Positions 34,695-42,690 of a stretch of 64,000 nt of DNA are shown piece after piece. Positions within the stretch are counted from its first letter, which is position 1. Each line of letters opens with the position of its first letter. The translations under genes were made by a program, and so were the position numbers. The notes under the pieces are model-generated. The model saw nothing but the letters and a program-made list of their open reading frames with translations, was not told the origin of the DNA and ran no database searches. Origin of the DNA: Pelobacter sp. UBA6093 (lineage in GTDB: Bacteria > Desulfobacterota > Desulfuromonadia > Desulfuromonadales > Syntrophotaleaceae); contig DIWZ01000011.1 in assembly GCA_002435955.1 (NCBI GenBank), positions 24,820 through 88,819 on the forward strand. The letters run 5' to 3'.

Positions 34695-35129
34695 ATGAAT
34701 GCCTATCTGAACCAATATAAGAACAATCAGATTTTCAGTGCTTCGCCTGAGCAGATCATGATCATGCTCTACGACGGCGCGATTCGTTTTCTCACCCAGG
34801 CCATACAGGGTATTGATGATGGCAATATCGAACTGAAAAACCATGGCATCAACAAAGCCATGGCCATCGTCATGGAATTCCGCAACACCCTGGATCACAA
34901 TATCGGTGGGGAAATTGCCGCCAACCTCGATGCCTTGTACGATTACATGATTCGCGAAATGATCCAGGCCAATATCAAAAAAGACCGGCAGAAGCTGCAA
35001 AATGTGCATGCCATGTTGTCCGACCTGCGGGACACCTGGAAAGAAGCCATCATCATAGCCCGCAACGAATCCCAGACTGGCGCCAACGTTGCCAACGCCA
35101 ATTATCAACCGCTTAAGGCCAGTTTGTAG
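34695..35129 (+). CDS. fliS: Flagellar export chaperone FliS
   Basis: 144 residues, the normal length of FliS, the cytoplasmic chaperone that binds the flagellin C-terminus and prevents early polymerisation. 'MNAYLNQYKNNQIFSASPEQ' followed by 'IMMLYDGAIRFLTQAI' is the characteristic start, and the C-terminal helix includes 'LSDLRDTWKEAIIIA'. Ribosome site AAGGAA at about 34682. It follows fliD by 27 bases. Confidence 0.95.
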   Translation: MNAYLNQYKNNQIFSASPEQIMIMLYDGAIRFLTQAIQGIDDGNIELKNHGINKAMAIVMEFRNTLDHNIGGEIAANLDALYDYMIREMIQANIKKDRQKLQNVHAMLSDLRDTWKEAIIIARNESQTGANVANANYQPLKASL

Positions 35130-35150
35130 ACAAGGAGCTGTTTTTTAAGG

Positions 35151-35579
35151 GTGATCCTATTGAACAGGGTTGACACCACCATGGAAAAACTCGTAGAAAA
35201 GTCGACGCGGCAATATCACACGATTCGGGAACTGCAGTCGGAAATGGCCTTGCTGCTGCAAGAGGGACAAACGGCGGCTCTTGTGCGGGTTCAACAACAG
35301 TGGCAATCCCTGAATGCCGAAGCGCAGCAAACGGACCGGCAGATCAATACGCTCATGCAAGGGCGCCTGCCGGCAGACCAACTGCTTGCCGCGATGAAAA
35401 AAAAGCAGCAGATCATGCTGCAGGTCCAGCAGCAATGCGAAACCATGCTGCAGCAGGCCCGCACCCTGCAAGCCTTAACGGGGGATGAACTTACCCGTCT
35501 CAAACAGGGGCGCAAAGCCATGGACGGCTATCGAGCTTCGAACCAGGGCGAGGGGCATGCGACCCTCGGCAGTTGCTGA
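35151..35579 (+). CDS. FliT-like flagellar protein
   Basis: 142 residues from GTG at 35151, with AAGGAG at 35132-35137; a TTG at 35160 or an ATG at 35181 are alternative starts. The protein is almost entirely helical and glutamine-rich ('MALLLQEGQTAALVRVQQQW', 'KKQQIMLQVQQQCETML'), as in FliT-type chaperones, which bind FliD. Sequence similarity is weak in this family; the position right after fliS is the main support. It ends at the start of the PilZ gene. Confidence 0.65.
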   Translation: MILLNRVDTTMEKLVEKSTRQYHTIRELQSEMALLLQEGQTAALVRVQQQWQSLNAEAQQTDRQINTLMQGRLPADQLLAAMKKKQQIMLQVQQQCETMLQQARTLQALTGDELTRLKQGRKAMDGYRASNQGEGHATLGSC

Positions 35580-35581
35580 CC

Positions 35582-36337
35582 ATGGCGCAGCTGGCCGTCC
35601 GCACCTCAGATATCATGGCAAACCAGCAGTCCTCTGCTCTTGCCGGCAGGACACTTTGGACAGAAATGCATAATACGATACTGGACCACTTTCAAGATGG
35701 CCGGGATGCCAAAATAGTACTGCCTGTCCACGGGAAACGTGCCATCTCGGTGGATGGCTCCGTTCATACCGCGACCCTGGGGAATCTTATCATTGCCCTC
35801 CCCCACGATCGCGATTTCAGCGAGCTCATAAATCCCCGGGAAATCTGCCAGATCCTTTTTTCTCTACAAGGCCGCAAGTACCGATTGTTTACCCGCATCG
35901 AGAACATCCTTGGCCCGTCGGATCTGCTGGTCAAACCCAAGCCTCCCGCCATTGCCCTTCAGGAACGCGAGTTTTTCCGTATCGATACCAGAATCAAGCT
36001 CGATTATTACTGCCTCGGATCGGATCGCACCAACAAGCCTCACTCTCTGCACACCAAGGTAAATCTCAGTGCCAGTGGTGCCAGGCTGGCTGCTCCCGAC
36101 AACCTGGATGTCGGCGACCTGGTAGCCCTGGTATTATGGTTGGACGGCAAAACACTCGAAACCATCGAATGTCTGGCTCAGGTAATTCGCTTTTGCACTT
36201 TGGCCAACGGTAACCTGGCCGTCGCCTTTCACTTTGCAGAGATCGAAAGCCAGGACCGCGACAAGATTGTGGCTTTCTGCATGGCCAAGGAACGTGAGCT
36301 TCTGCGCACCAAGGTGCGAACCCGGGAACTATTCTAA
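35582..36337 (+). CDS. PilZ domain protein (YcgR-like flagellar brake)
   Basis: 251 residues from the ATG at 35582; a TTG at 35573 is possible. An N-terminal YcgR-type domain (about residues 35-115, 'AKIVLPVHGKRAISVDG') is followed by a C-terminal PilZ domain with both c-di-GMP motifs intact: the R-x-x-x-R of 'REFFRIDTRIKL' and the N-x-S-x-x-G of 'VNLSASGARL'. YcgR proteins bind c-di-GMP and slow the flagellar motor. Its position among flagellar genes and near GGDEF genes supports that role. Confidence 0.85.
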   Translation: MAQLAVRTSDIMANQQSSALAGRTLWTEMHNTILDHFQDGRDAKIVLPVHGKRAISVDGSVHTATLGNLIIALPHDRDFSELINPREICQILFSLQGRKYRLFTRIENILGPSDLLVKPKPPAIALQEREFFRIDTRIKLDYYCLGSDRTNKPHSLHTKVNLSASGARLAAPDNLDVGDLVALVLWLDGKTLETIECLAQVIRFCTLANGNLAVAFHFAEIESQDRDKIVAFCMAKERELLRTKVRTRELF

Positions 36338-36360
36338 CCTTCCCGAGAAAAGTCAATACC

Positions 36361-37050
36361 ATGACACTGACCGACGATTTGTTGAATGTTTTTCACCAAT
36401 GGCACATGGTCGAGATCAGTGTCCCGACCTTGCAGGGCGAAACGACTCAATGCGACGGAGTTGCTCGACTGAATGGGCCATTCCACCTTGAGCTGCAGAT
36501 CTTCCCCTCCAGCTGGCCGATTCCTGCGCTCGACCCGCGCGAAAGCTGGCATCTGCTATGCGATCAGGGGCTGCATTTCATCAACATCACCGCCCACCCG
36601 GAAAAGCTGGAACATCCCCGCCACATCCGACTTCGGATCGAAAGTCACGAGACACGCGATCATCTGCGACAAAACCTGCGCATCGAAACCGATATTTACA
36701 TCGCCTGCTGGAAAGGTGAAGTGACGCCAGCAGCGCGACCGCAGCCGTTACGGACCCATGCAAGTCTCAGCAGCCAGGGGCTTAGTTTTACAACGGAAGA
36801 TACTTTCGCCACGGGCGAATTAGTGAGCCTCCACTTGATCCTGCCGGGCACCACGCTGGAAAGCCTGTTGTGCCAAGCCCAGGTTCTGAACGTCGGCCAG
36901 GCAAAAAAAAAGGGCCGTAAAACGGCCCTCAAAATCGTTCATATCACGCCCGAAGACAGTGAAAAGTTTTCTTTATTTATCCTGGCCGAACAATTCAGGA
37001 GCATGCAGGCCAAAACCCGCCTCATGGCTCTGATGCTTGGAACCTGGTAG
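36361..37050 (+). CDS. PilZ-like protein with degenerate c-di-GMP motif
   Basis: 229 residues beginning 23 bases after the previous PilZ gene. The layout is similar: an N-terminal YcgR-like beta domain ('SVPTLQGETTQCDGVARL'), then a PilZ-like segment with 'RDHLRQNLRIE' (R-x-x-x-R) and 'SLSSQGLSF', where serine replaces the usual Asp/Asn of the D/N-x-S-x-x-G motif. It may be a divergent paralogue with weak or no nucleotide binding. Its coding sequence also contains a perfect terminator for the opposite strand at 36903-36929, encoding the 'KKKGRKTALK' stretch. Confidence 0.75.
   Translation: MTLTDDLLNVFHQWHMVEISVPTLQGETTQCDGVARLNGPFHLELQIFPSSWPIPALDPRESWHLLCDQGLHFINITAHPEKLEHPRHIRLRIESHETRDHLRQNLRIETDIYIACWKGEVTPAARPQPLRTHASLSSQGLSFTTEDTFATGELVSLHLILPGTTLESLLCQAQVLNVGQAKKKGRKTALKIVHITPEDSEKFSLFILAEQFRSMQAKTRLMALMLGTW
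36903..36929 (-). terminator. Rho-independent terminator for the opposite-strand GGDEF gene, inside the PilZ-like gene
   Basis: On the minus strand an eight-pair stem (AGGGCCGT and ACGGCCCT, 36911-36918 and 36922-36929) with a three-base loop is followed by nine T residues (36903-36911). It lies about 160 bases past the stop of the GGDEF gene that ends at 37091. On the plus strand no T-run follows, so it works only leftward. Confidence 0.75.
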
Positions 37051-37090
37051 GTTTTGTCAGTGGTCAGTTTTCTGTCTTCAGCACTCGCTT

Positions 37091-38062
37091 CTACGCCGAT
37101 GCAAGAGCCACTTTAAACTTCCGGAACAACCTCAGGTCGGAAACCACGCCGGTATTCATGACAACAGACTCAACCCGGTTGCGCCCTTTGCGCTTGGCTT
37201 CGTAAAGCGCACCGTCTGCTTCGGCAATAATGTGTTCCGGCAACAAACACTTTGATACCTTGGCGGAACCGACGCCGATGCTGGCCGTAAGGGGAAAACC
37301 CAGATCCAGTTGGGCGATTTTCTTGCGGATGCGCTCCGCCACGATCACCGCATTGGAATTTGTGGTCTCGGGAAGGATGATGGCAAATTCTTCCCCACCG
37401 AACCGGCATACCGTATCACTGGTCCGGCTCATACTGGTCAATACCTGGGCAACGGCCTCAAGTGCTCTGTCGCCTGCCAGATGTCCGTAAGTATCATTGA
37501 TCTTTTTGAAATAATCCAGATCAACCATGAGCAACGTCAGCGGCAATCCGCGCCGGGCGCAACGGGCCATTTCCTGACTGATGGTCGCATCGAAATAGGC
37601 CCGATTAAATAATCCTGTGAGGCCGTCGGAAAGGGCGATACGCGCCAACTGGCTCTGCGCCTTGTGCAGCGCCTGAATACGTTCGCGATTTTTCATGTGC
37701 CAGCGAATCTTGACGCGGTGCTCTTCCATGGGCAACTCCATGGCCAGACACTCGCTTGCCCCCATCTCCATGCCGGCCAACCAGAGCTCCCGGTCATCAC
37801 CGGAAGTAAAAAGGAGCACGGGCAGATCATGCCATTCGGCGCGCCGACGCAGAACACCCACCAGATCGTTGATTTCCTCGTGGGCCTCCCAACGCCAATC
37901 GCAACACACGATATCGATGTCGTATTCGCTTAACCAGCGAATAGCCCGACGGGCATCCTTGCAATAAAGCTTGCGATGCACGAGCCCGGTGTTGTCCAGA
38001 CAATTGGCCACACCCTCGCGAGTCGCTGCCGAGCTGCCCAATATCAGTGCGGTATACGCCAT
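37091..38062 (-). CDS. GGDEF diguanylate cyclase with degenerate receiver domain
   Basis: 323 residues. The N-terminal ~125 residues resemble a response-regulator receiver ('TALILGSSAATREGVANCL', 'DIVCCDWRWE', 'LPVLLFTSGDD'), but the conserved lysine region reads 'CLAMELPMEE', so phosphorylation control may be lost. The GGDEF domain is complete: 'LTGLFNRAYFDATI', 'VDLDYFKKINDTYGHLAGD' and active-site 'GGEEF' near residue 220, with the R-x-x-D inhibitory site 'RTSD' five residues before. It should make c-di-GMP. Neighbouring PilZ genes are plausible receivers of the signal. It runs opposite to the flagellar genes. Confidence 0.9.
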   Translation of the reverse strand: MAYTALILGSSAATREGVANCLDNTGLVHRKLYCKDARRAIRWLSEYDIDIVCCDWRWEAHEEINDLVGVLRRRAEWHDLPVLLFTSGDDRELWLAGMEMGASECLAMELPMEEHRVKIRWHMKNRERIQALHKAQSQLARIALSDGLTGLFNRAYFDATISQEMARCARRGLPLTLLMVDLDYFKKINDTYGHLAGDRALEAVAQVLTSMSRTSDTVCRFGGEEFAIILPETTNSNAVIVAERIRKKIAQLDLGFPLTASIGVGSAKVSKCLLPEHIIAEADGALYEAKRKGRNRVESVVMNTGVVSDLRLFRKFKVALASA

Positions 38063-38205
38063 AAAAGTTCTCCCATAAGATTACCAGCCCGTTGACTTCA
38101 ATATCGACACAACAAACGATGATCTTTAGGTTTTTTGTCTGACAATAGTCATAAAAACGGTTATAAAAACATAAAGAAAATCCAGCAGGCCGCCGAGGAG
38201 TGATC

Positions 38206-39222
38206 ATGAAAATCACCGATGCAACCTTCACCGTGCTGCCGATATCCGGAACCGGCCAGACAAAAACACAGCCGAACGGTGAACAGCCGTCCTGGCGGCC
38301 CGGCCAGATTCTCCAGGCTACCGTGACTTCATTCAAAAACGATCAGGTCATGCTGGAAATGGATGGTCGTCAGGTTATGGCCCGCTCCCAGCTTGGCTTG
38401 CGCGAAGGGCAGCGACTCCTGTTACACGTCACGGCAACCACTCCTCAGGTTCAAATGCAAACTTTGGGCCTGAACTCAGCAAATTCGCAAGGGGCATTGC
38501 TGCAGCTGCTTGCCGCCGGCTGGGATCTGCCCGCCCTGTTGCAGCAACTCCAGAACCGCGGAGAAACAGCAAAAAGCCCCTTGTTCGACACGATTCGCAA
38601 CGCCTTGAAGAGTTTCATGGGGGGACTGGAGGAGCCGGAAGAATACGCGGAGGGATCCGTCCTGGCTACCCTTTTGGGGAGTCTGGGGGTGGCCCGGCTG
38701 AAGCATGGAAACGCTTCCGATACCCTCCGACAGGTGCTGGCGCAGATGGCGCGCGATGAAGTCAACCACGAAGATGGTTTTGCAGGTCTGGCAGACAAAC
38801 TTTTGCAGGGTCTGGAATTGACCCATCAGTTGAACCTTCAGTTACTGCCGGAAGGGGCGTTACTGCTGCCTTTGCCCTTGCCTTTTCTCAAGCAGGGGTT
38901 TCTTCTCATTGAAAACTCCGCCGAAGGGCCGAATGGGCCACCCGAGCTTCCAAAAAAACTGAGTTTGTTTCTGAGTCTGGAAAATTTGGGGGAGATACGC
39001 GTGGATATGCTGTGGGACAGGGATGACCTACTTATCAAGTTCACCTGCGAAGACACGCAGACGCGTGAAAAGCTGTCCGCTTTGGGGGAGGATTTGAGGC
39101 AGGCGTTGCATTTCCGGCCACCCCGTGAGATCCTTTTCACCACGGGGAGTACCCACCCCGAAGAGGAACTGATTGAGCGTCTTGGGGGGGACCCGTGTGG
39201 GTTCGTCAACACCCGGATTTAA
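38206..39222 (+). CDS. FliK-like flagellar hook-length control domain protein
   Basis: 338 residues from the ATG at 38206, with GAGGAG at 38195-38200. The N-terminal part contains 'GQILQATVTSFKNDQVMLEM' and 'LGLREGQRLLLHVTATTPQ', and the C-terminal part 'LSLFLSLENLGEIRVDMLWD' and 'KFTCEDTQTREKLSALGEDL', the pattern of the Flg_hook (FliK C-terminal) domain. The glutamine- and leucine-rich middle is variable. A flagellar role is further suggested by the FlhB-like gene directly after it. It could be a second FliK or a regulator of export switching. Confidence 0.72.
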   Translation: MKITDATFTVLPISGTGQTKTQPNGEQPSWRPGQILQATVTSFKNDQVMLEMDGRQVMARSQLGLREGQRLLLHVTATTPQVQMQTLGLNSANSQGALLQLLAAGWDLPALLQQLQNRGETAKSPLFDTIRNALKSFMGGLEEPEEYAEGSVLATLLGSLGVARLKHGNASDTLRQVLAQMARDEVNHEDGFAGLADKLLQGLELTHQLNLQLLPEGALLLPLPLPFLKQGFLLIENSAEGPNGPPELPKKLSLFLSLENLGEIRVDMLWDRDDLLIKFTCEDTQTREKLSALGEDLRQALHFRPPREILFTTGSTHPEEELIERLGGDPCGFVNTRI

Positions 39223-39285
39223 CAAACTGCGGCGGCAGCGGACCCCGAAACGGCGGTATTCCCCCGATAAACACCGAAGGCTTCC

Positions 39286-39558
39286 ATGAAAGAAAAAACC
39301 CGGCAGGATAAAGCGGTCGCCCTGACCTATAAAAAAGAAAGCGGCGGCGCCCCGGTAGTGGTTGCCAGCGGTAAAGGCGCCGTGGCCGAAAAAATCCTGG
39401 CCACAGCGCGCGAAGCGGGTGTCGAAGTCGTTCAAGATCCCGATCTCGTGGAACTGTTAAGCAAGATTCCCCTGGGAAAAGAAATTCCCGCGGAGCTTTA
39501 CCAGGCGGTTGCGGAAATTCTCGCCTTCGTATACCGCGTCAACAAGCGCATGGGCTGA
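39286..39558 (+). CDS. FlhB C-terminal-domain-like protein
   Basis: 90 residues, equal to the cytoplasmic C-terminal part of FlhB without its membrane domain. 'AVALTYKKESGGAPVVVASG' and 'KIPLGKEIPAELYQAVAEIL' match FlhB_C. The N-P-T-H autocleavage motif is not present. Such orphan proteins (FhlB/YlqH type) can stand in for the FlhB C-terminal half in export-specificity switching. It follows the FliK-like gene by 63 bases, and FliK is the natural partner of FlhB. Confidence 0.85.
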   Translation: MKEKTRQDKAVALTYKKESGGAPVVVASGKGAVAEKILATAREAGVEVVQDPDLVELLSKIPLGKEIPAELYQAVAEILAFVYRVNKRMG

Positions 39559-39610
39559 ACCGCCCGGCCCGATTCGGCCATGAGGCTTTGGCGCGTATCC
39601 AGGACAGGTC

Positions 39611-42022
39611 TCACAACGGTGCCCCCATGTTATCGATGTCCTGGCACTCAACATCTAAAGGCATCACGTCCCTTGCCTGAACCCGGATTCCCACCACCTT
39701 GCTGCTTTGTTCCAGATCCTCGGAAAAATACGCATAGCGGTTTCGTCCCATGCCCTTGGCGGCATACATGGCAATATCGGCGCGCTTGAGAAGCTCCCCC
39801 AATTGGCTGCCATGTTCAGGGAAGAATACGATGCCGATACTGGGCGTTACGACAACCTGTTGGTCTTCAACCTGAAAGGGCACAGCCATAACCTTGAGGA
39901 TTTTTTTGGCAACGGCGGAGGCTTGCTCGCGGTGCTCAAGACCAGGCAGCAGAATCACCAGTTCGTCCCCGCCGAGGCGGGCAACCGTATCATTGCGGCG
40001 GATGCAGGAAATTAGACGCTGCGCGGAAGCCTGCAATACCATGTCACCGGCGGCATGCCCATAGGTATCGTTGATTTCCTTAAAACGGTCGAGATCCAGG
40101 TACATGAGGGCCAGCATCCTGCCGTCCCGCTCGGACTGGGCCAGGCTCTGATCCAGACGGTCGATGAACAGTGCACGGTTCGGCAAACCCGTCAAGGCAT
40201 CGTAAAAAGCCAACCGACGCACCTGCTCTTCAGCTTTTTTACGATCGCTGACATCGAGCATGACCCCCTGAACATAGGTAACGATCCCTCCCTCATCGCG
40301 GCTCAGCCATAGACGGGCATCGACCCAGCAGATGTCACCACTGCGTTTGATCAAACGAAATTCCAGCGAAAACCGGTCGTCCTGGCTTTGTTGCATGCGC
40401 AAATTCGCCTCAGCTACGATCCTGTCCAGATCACTGGGGTGAACAATGGACAAAACCTTGACTTTATCGGCGGTGAAATCCGCAGGCTCGTAGCCAAACT
40501 GAGTGACATTATCCGATACAAACTCGACCCTCCACTTGCCACCCAGCCTCCAGAGAAAAGCTACGGCCGGACTGTGGTTGACAATCGATTCCAGCTCTGC
40601 ACGCTTCGTGGAGGTCGCCCGGAGTTCCGCCTCCACCTTGGTGCGTTCGATGATTTCGCGGTTGAGTTCGTTGCGTGAGGCCGTAACCGCCTTCAAGTTG
40701 TCGATCATACGGTCGAAGGCCCTGGCTAACTGCCCTATTTCATCTTCACGTTGGATATTTAAATGCCGGTCCAGGCGTCCTCGACCAATCCGTTCAAACA
40801 ATACAATAGTCTTTTCCAGGGGCCGGACAATGCCTCCGGCTACATAGAATCCGATCAACAGCGAAAATAGCACAATACACAGTGCCACTACCGAAATCCA
40901 GAAAACCGCCTGCGACAATGAATCCACAAAACGATTCTGGATATCGACGTAATCGTCCCTGTAGGCGCCGGCCACGATAACCCAGTCCCATGGCTCGAAA
41001 TAGGTCACCGCGACCAGCTTTTCGCGATATTCCTCCTCAGGACTGTTCCGCCACGGATATTTCTCAAACACAACGGGAACAGCCCCCCGGCTGTGATCCC
41101 GGCGGTTAAGCTGCGAAGTCTTTTGCAGCAAACGACGCACTAAAAGCTGTGCATGACGTCCGGCACCAGTGAGCATCTGCTTGCCATCGAGATGGCTTTG
41201 GGGAGAAATGAGCATTTTGCCGCGCTGGCTGCCCTTGCTGCCGAGAACATAGACATAACCGGTCTTGCCAACCACGATATCGAGGATACCGCTGCGCAAA
41301 CCAGCCAGACTTTCTTGCCGATACCCGACAAACAGCGCACCGATAATGTTCTTGCCGGTGCTGTCCATGAGCGGTTCGTAGCGGGTGACATACCAGTCAT
41401 TGACAACAAAGGAACTGCCGCTGAAGGGTTTTCCCTTGAGCAAGGCATTGATGACCGGATTGAGGCTGCCATCCGGATTACGATGAGGGATATAGGTGCC
41501 GGTGGCACGAGTGCCGTCATCGTTCCGGATATTGGTGGCCACCCGCAGCATGTCACCGGATTCGTTCATTCGCTGGAACAGGGTGCAACTGACCCCGAGC
41601 ATATCGTGAGCCTGATCGACCACTACAGACCTGCTGCGGATGTCGGAATCTTTTCCGAGCCAGCGACCTCCGACCTGCACCATGGGAAGACGTGTCTCGA
41701 CAACGCTTTGATCGAACTGATTTATGGCACGCCACTTGACCTTTTCCTGCCCGAAAGTCATCCCCCCCTGTTCGCGCAGAAGCTTTGCGACAACCGCGTG
41801 ATTGCGTGCCAGCGCCTCGTCCTGGAGCTGCTGAACGGAACGACACATGAGATAGACACTCTCCGCCACCTTGCGCGTTTCATTATGGATGAAGCGCTCC
41901 ATTTCCCCATTAATGGCGGAATCCAGGACATAAACCTGCTCAATGGAGACCCCCACAATGGAAAACGCCGTCATCAGAACCAGCAGGAGCCCCATTCCGA
42001 TGATTTTGGTACGAATCTTCAT
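39611..42022 (-). CDS. Membrane-bound sensor diguanylate cyclase (Cache-HAMP-PAS-GGDEF)
   Basis: 803 residues from the ATG at 42022 ('MKIRTKIIGMGLLLVLMTAF', first membrane segment); frames further upstream add an implausible N-terminus. Order: membrane helix, periplasmic Cache-type sensor domain (about 35-330; 'GYVYVLGSKGSQRGKMLIS'), second helix 'VVALCIVLFSLLIGFYVAGG', HAMP ('LFERIGRGRLDRHLNI'), PAS ('VEFVSDNVTQFGYEPADF') and GGDEF. The active site is 'GGDEL', with leucine in place of phenylalanine, and an I-site 'RRND' before it. No EAL domain. It is convergent with the FlhB-like gene. It likely senses a small extracellular ligand. Confidence 0.9.
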   Translation of the reverse strand: MKIRTKIIGMGLLLVLMTAFSIVGVSIEQVYVLDSAINGEMERFIHNETRKVAESVYLMCRSVQQLQDEALARNHAVVAKLLREQGGMTFGQEKVKWRAINQFDQSVVETRLPMVQVGGRWLGKDSDIRSRSVVVDQAHDMLGVSCTLFQRMNESGDMLRVATNIRNDDGTRATGTYIPHRNPDGSLNPVINALLKGKPFSGSSFVVNDWYVTRYEPLMDSTGKNIIGALFVGYRQESLAGLRSGILDIVVGKTGYVYVLGSKGSQRGKMLISPQSHLDGKQMLTGAGRHAQLLVRRLLQKTSQLNRRDHSRGAVPVVFEKYPWRNSPEEEYREKLVAVTYFEPWDWVIVAGAYRDDYVDIQNRFVDSLSQAVFWISVVALCIVLFSLLIGFYVAGGIVRPLEKTIVLFERIGRGRLDRHLNIQREDEIGQLARAFDRMIDNLKAVTASRNELNREIIERTKVEAELRATSTKRAELESIVNHSPAVAFLWRLGGKWRVEFVSDNVTQFGYEPADFTADKVKVLSIVHPSDLDRIVAEANLRMQQSQDDRFSLEFRLIKRSGDICWVDARLWLSRDEGGIVTYVQGVMLDVSDRKKAEEQVRRLAFYDALTGLPNRALFIDRLDQSLAQSERDGRMLALMYLDLDRFKEINDTYGHAAGDMVLQASAQRLISCIRRNDTVARLGGDELVILLPGLEHREQASAVAKKILKVMAVPFQVEDQQVVVTPSIGIVFFPEHGSQLGELLKRADIAMYAAKGMGRNRYAYFSEDLEQSSKVVGIRVQARDVMPLDVECQDIDNMGAPL

Positions 42023-42291
42023 AAAAAATCCGATTGTGGCGAGGAGAGGTTGGCTTGGCCAGAAGCCCGGATCATAGTTCCAAAAGCAGAGATTGATTTC
42101 CGCCAGCAGGCAAACAGCGGCCATCACCCTACCCTTAACCGGCAGCATGCGTCAACAGATTCCAGGGTGTATGGGGGCGGAATTAAAACAACATTGTAAT
42201 AAAAACCACAAGGAACTTTTATCGGCCAGATGCGACTCAATCTTTAAACTGACCCAAAATTTCAAAATAAAAAAAGTGTGAAAAATCCCCC

Positions 42292-42320
42292 TTGTAACTA
42301 GCCGGTGATTTGTCTATAGT
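42292..42320 (+). promoter_or_regulatory. Sigma-70 promoter of 6S RNA
   Basis: TTGTAA (42292-42297), a 17-base spacer, and TATAGT (42315-42320). Four and five matches to consensus. The transcript should start near 42327. Confidence 0.75.
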
Positions 42321-42326
42321 GAATTT

Positions 42327-42524
42327 GCAGATTGGCTCTCTGCTCTGCAGGTGAGGTTTTGATACGCCCCAGCGGAATATTTTTGAAACGGGTTGACCAA
42401 GGAAGTGTTGTGAGCCAGCCCAACCTGGATTGGGACGCCTGATGCACAGCCTGTGATTCCCACTTATTTAGGACTCGCTTGGAGGCCTGAAAACCCACGG
42501 CAGCAGTGGAGAGCTTTCTACCGG
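42327..42524 (+). ncRNA. ssrS: 6S RNA
   Basis: No gene lies here, yet the segment folds as a long rod. The closing stem pairs GCTCTC (42335-42340) with GAGAGC (42508-42513), continued by GTGAGGTTTT (42351-42360) against AAAACCCAC (42490-42498). The central-bubble sequence 'CCCCAGCGGAATATTT' (42367-42382) resembles the E. coli 6S segment CCCCTGAGCCGATATTT, and the other side, GGCCTGAAAACCCACGGCAG, resembles E. coli AGCCTTAAAACTGCGACGAC. A terminal hairpin CCCAA/TTGGG lies at 42419-42434. 6S RNA binds sigma-70 RNA polymerase and down-tunes it in stationary phase. The exact ends are estimated. Confidence 0.82.
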
Positions 42525-42555
42525 AAGCGCACGGATATTAGCCGTGCGCTTTCTG
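42525..42555 (+). terminator. Terminator of the 6S RNA transcript
   Basis: AAGCGCACGG (42525-42534), a seven-base loop, and CCGTGCGCTT (42542-42551), followed by TCT. A ten-pair stem at the end of the 6S segment. Confidence 0.75.
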
Positions 42556-42690
42556 CTTATAGGCAATCGCTAAAATTGCGCTACTTTTTCAACCACCGAT
42601 GCTCCAACGGGAGCGTCTCACGATACGGGAATTTTGTCCGCAATGTCCACCTGCCAGACAACCCAGAAATCTCCGACGGAAACAGCAAAC

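Noticed and set aside
41153..42199. A 348-codon frame antisense to the sensor cyclase
   Set aside because: It lies over the Cache and membrane segments of a well-supported protein and has no motif or ribosome site.
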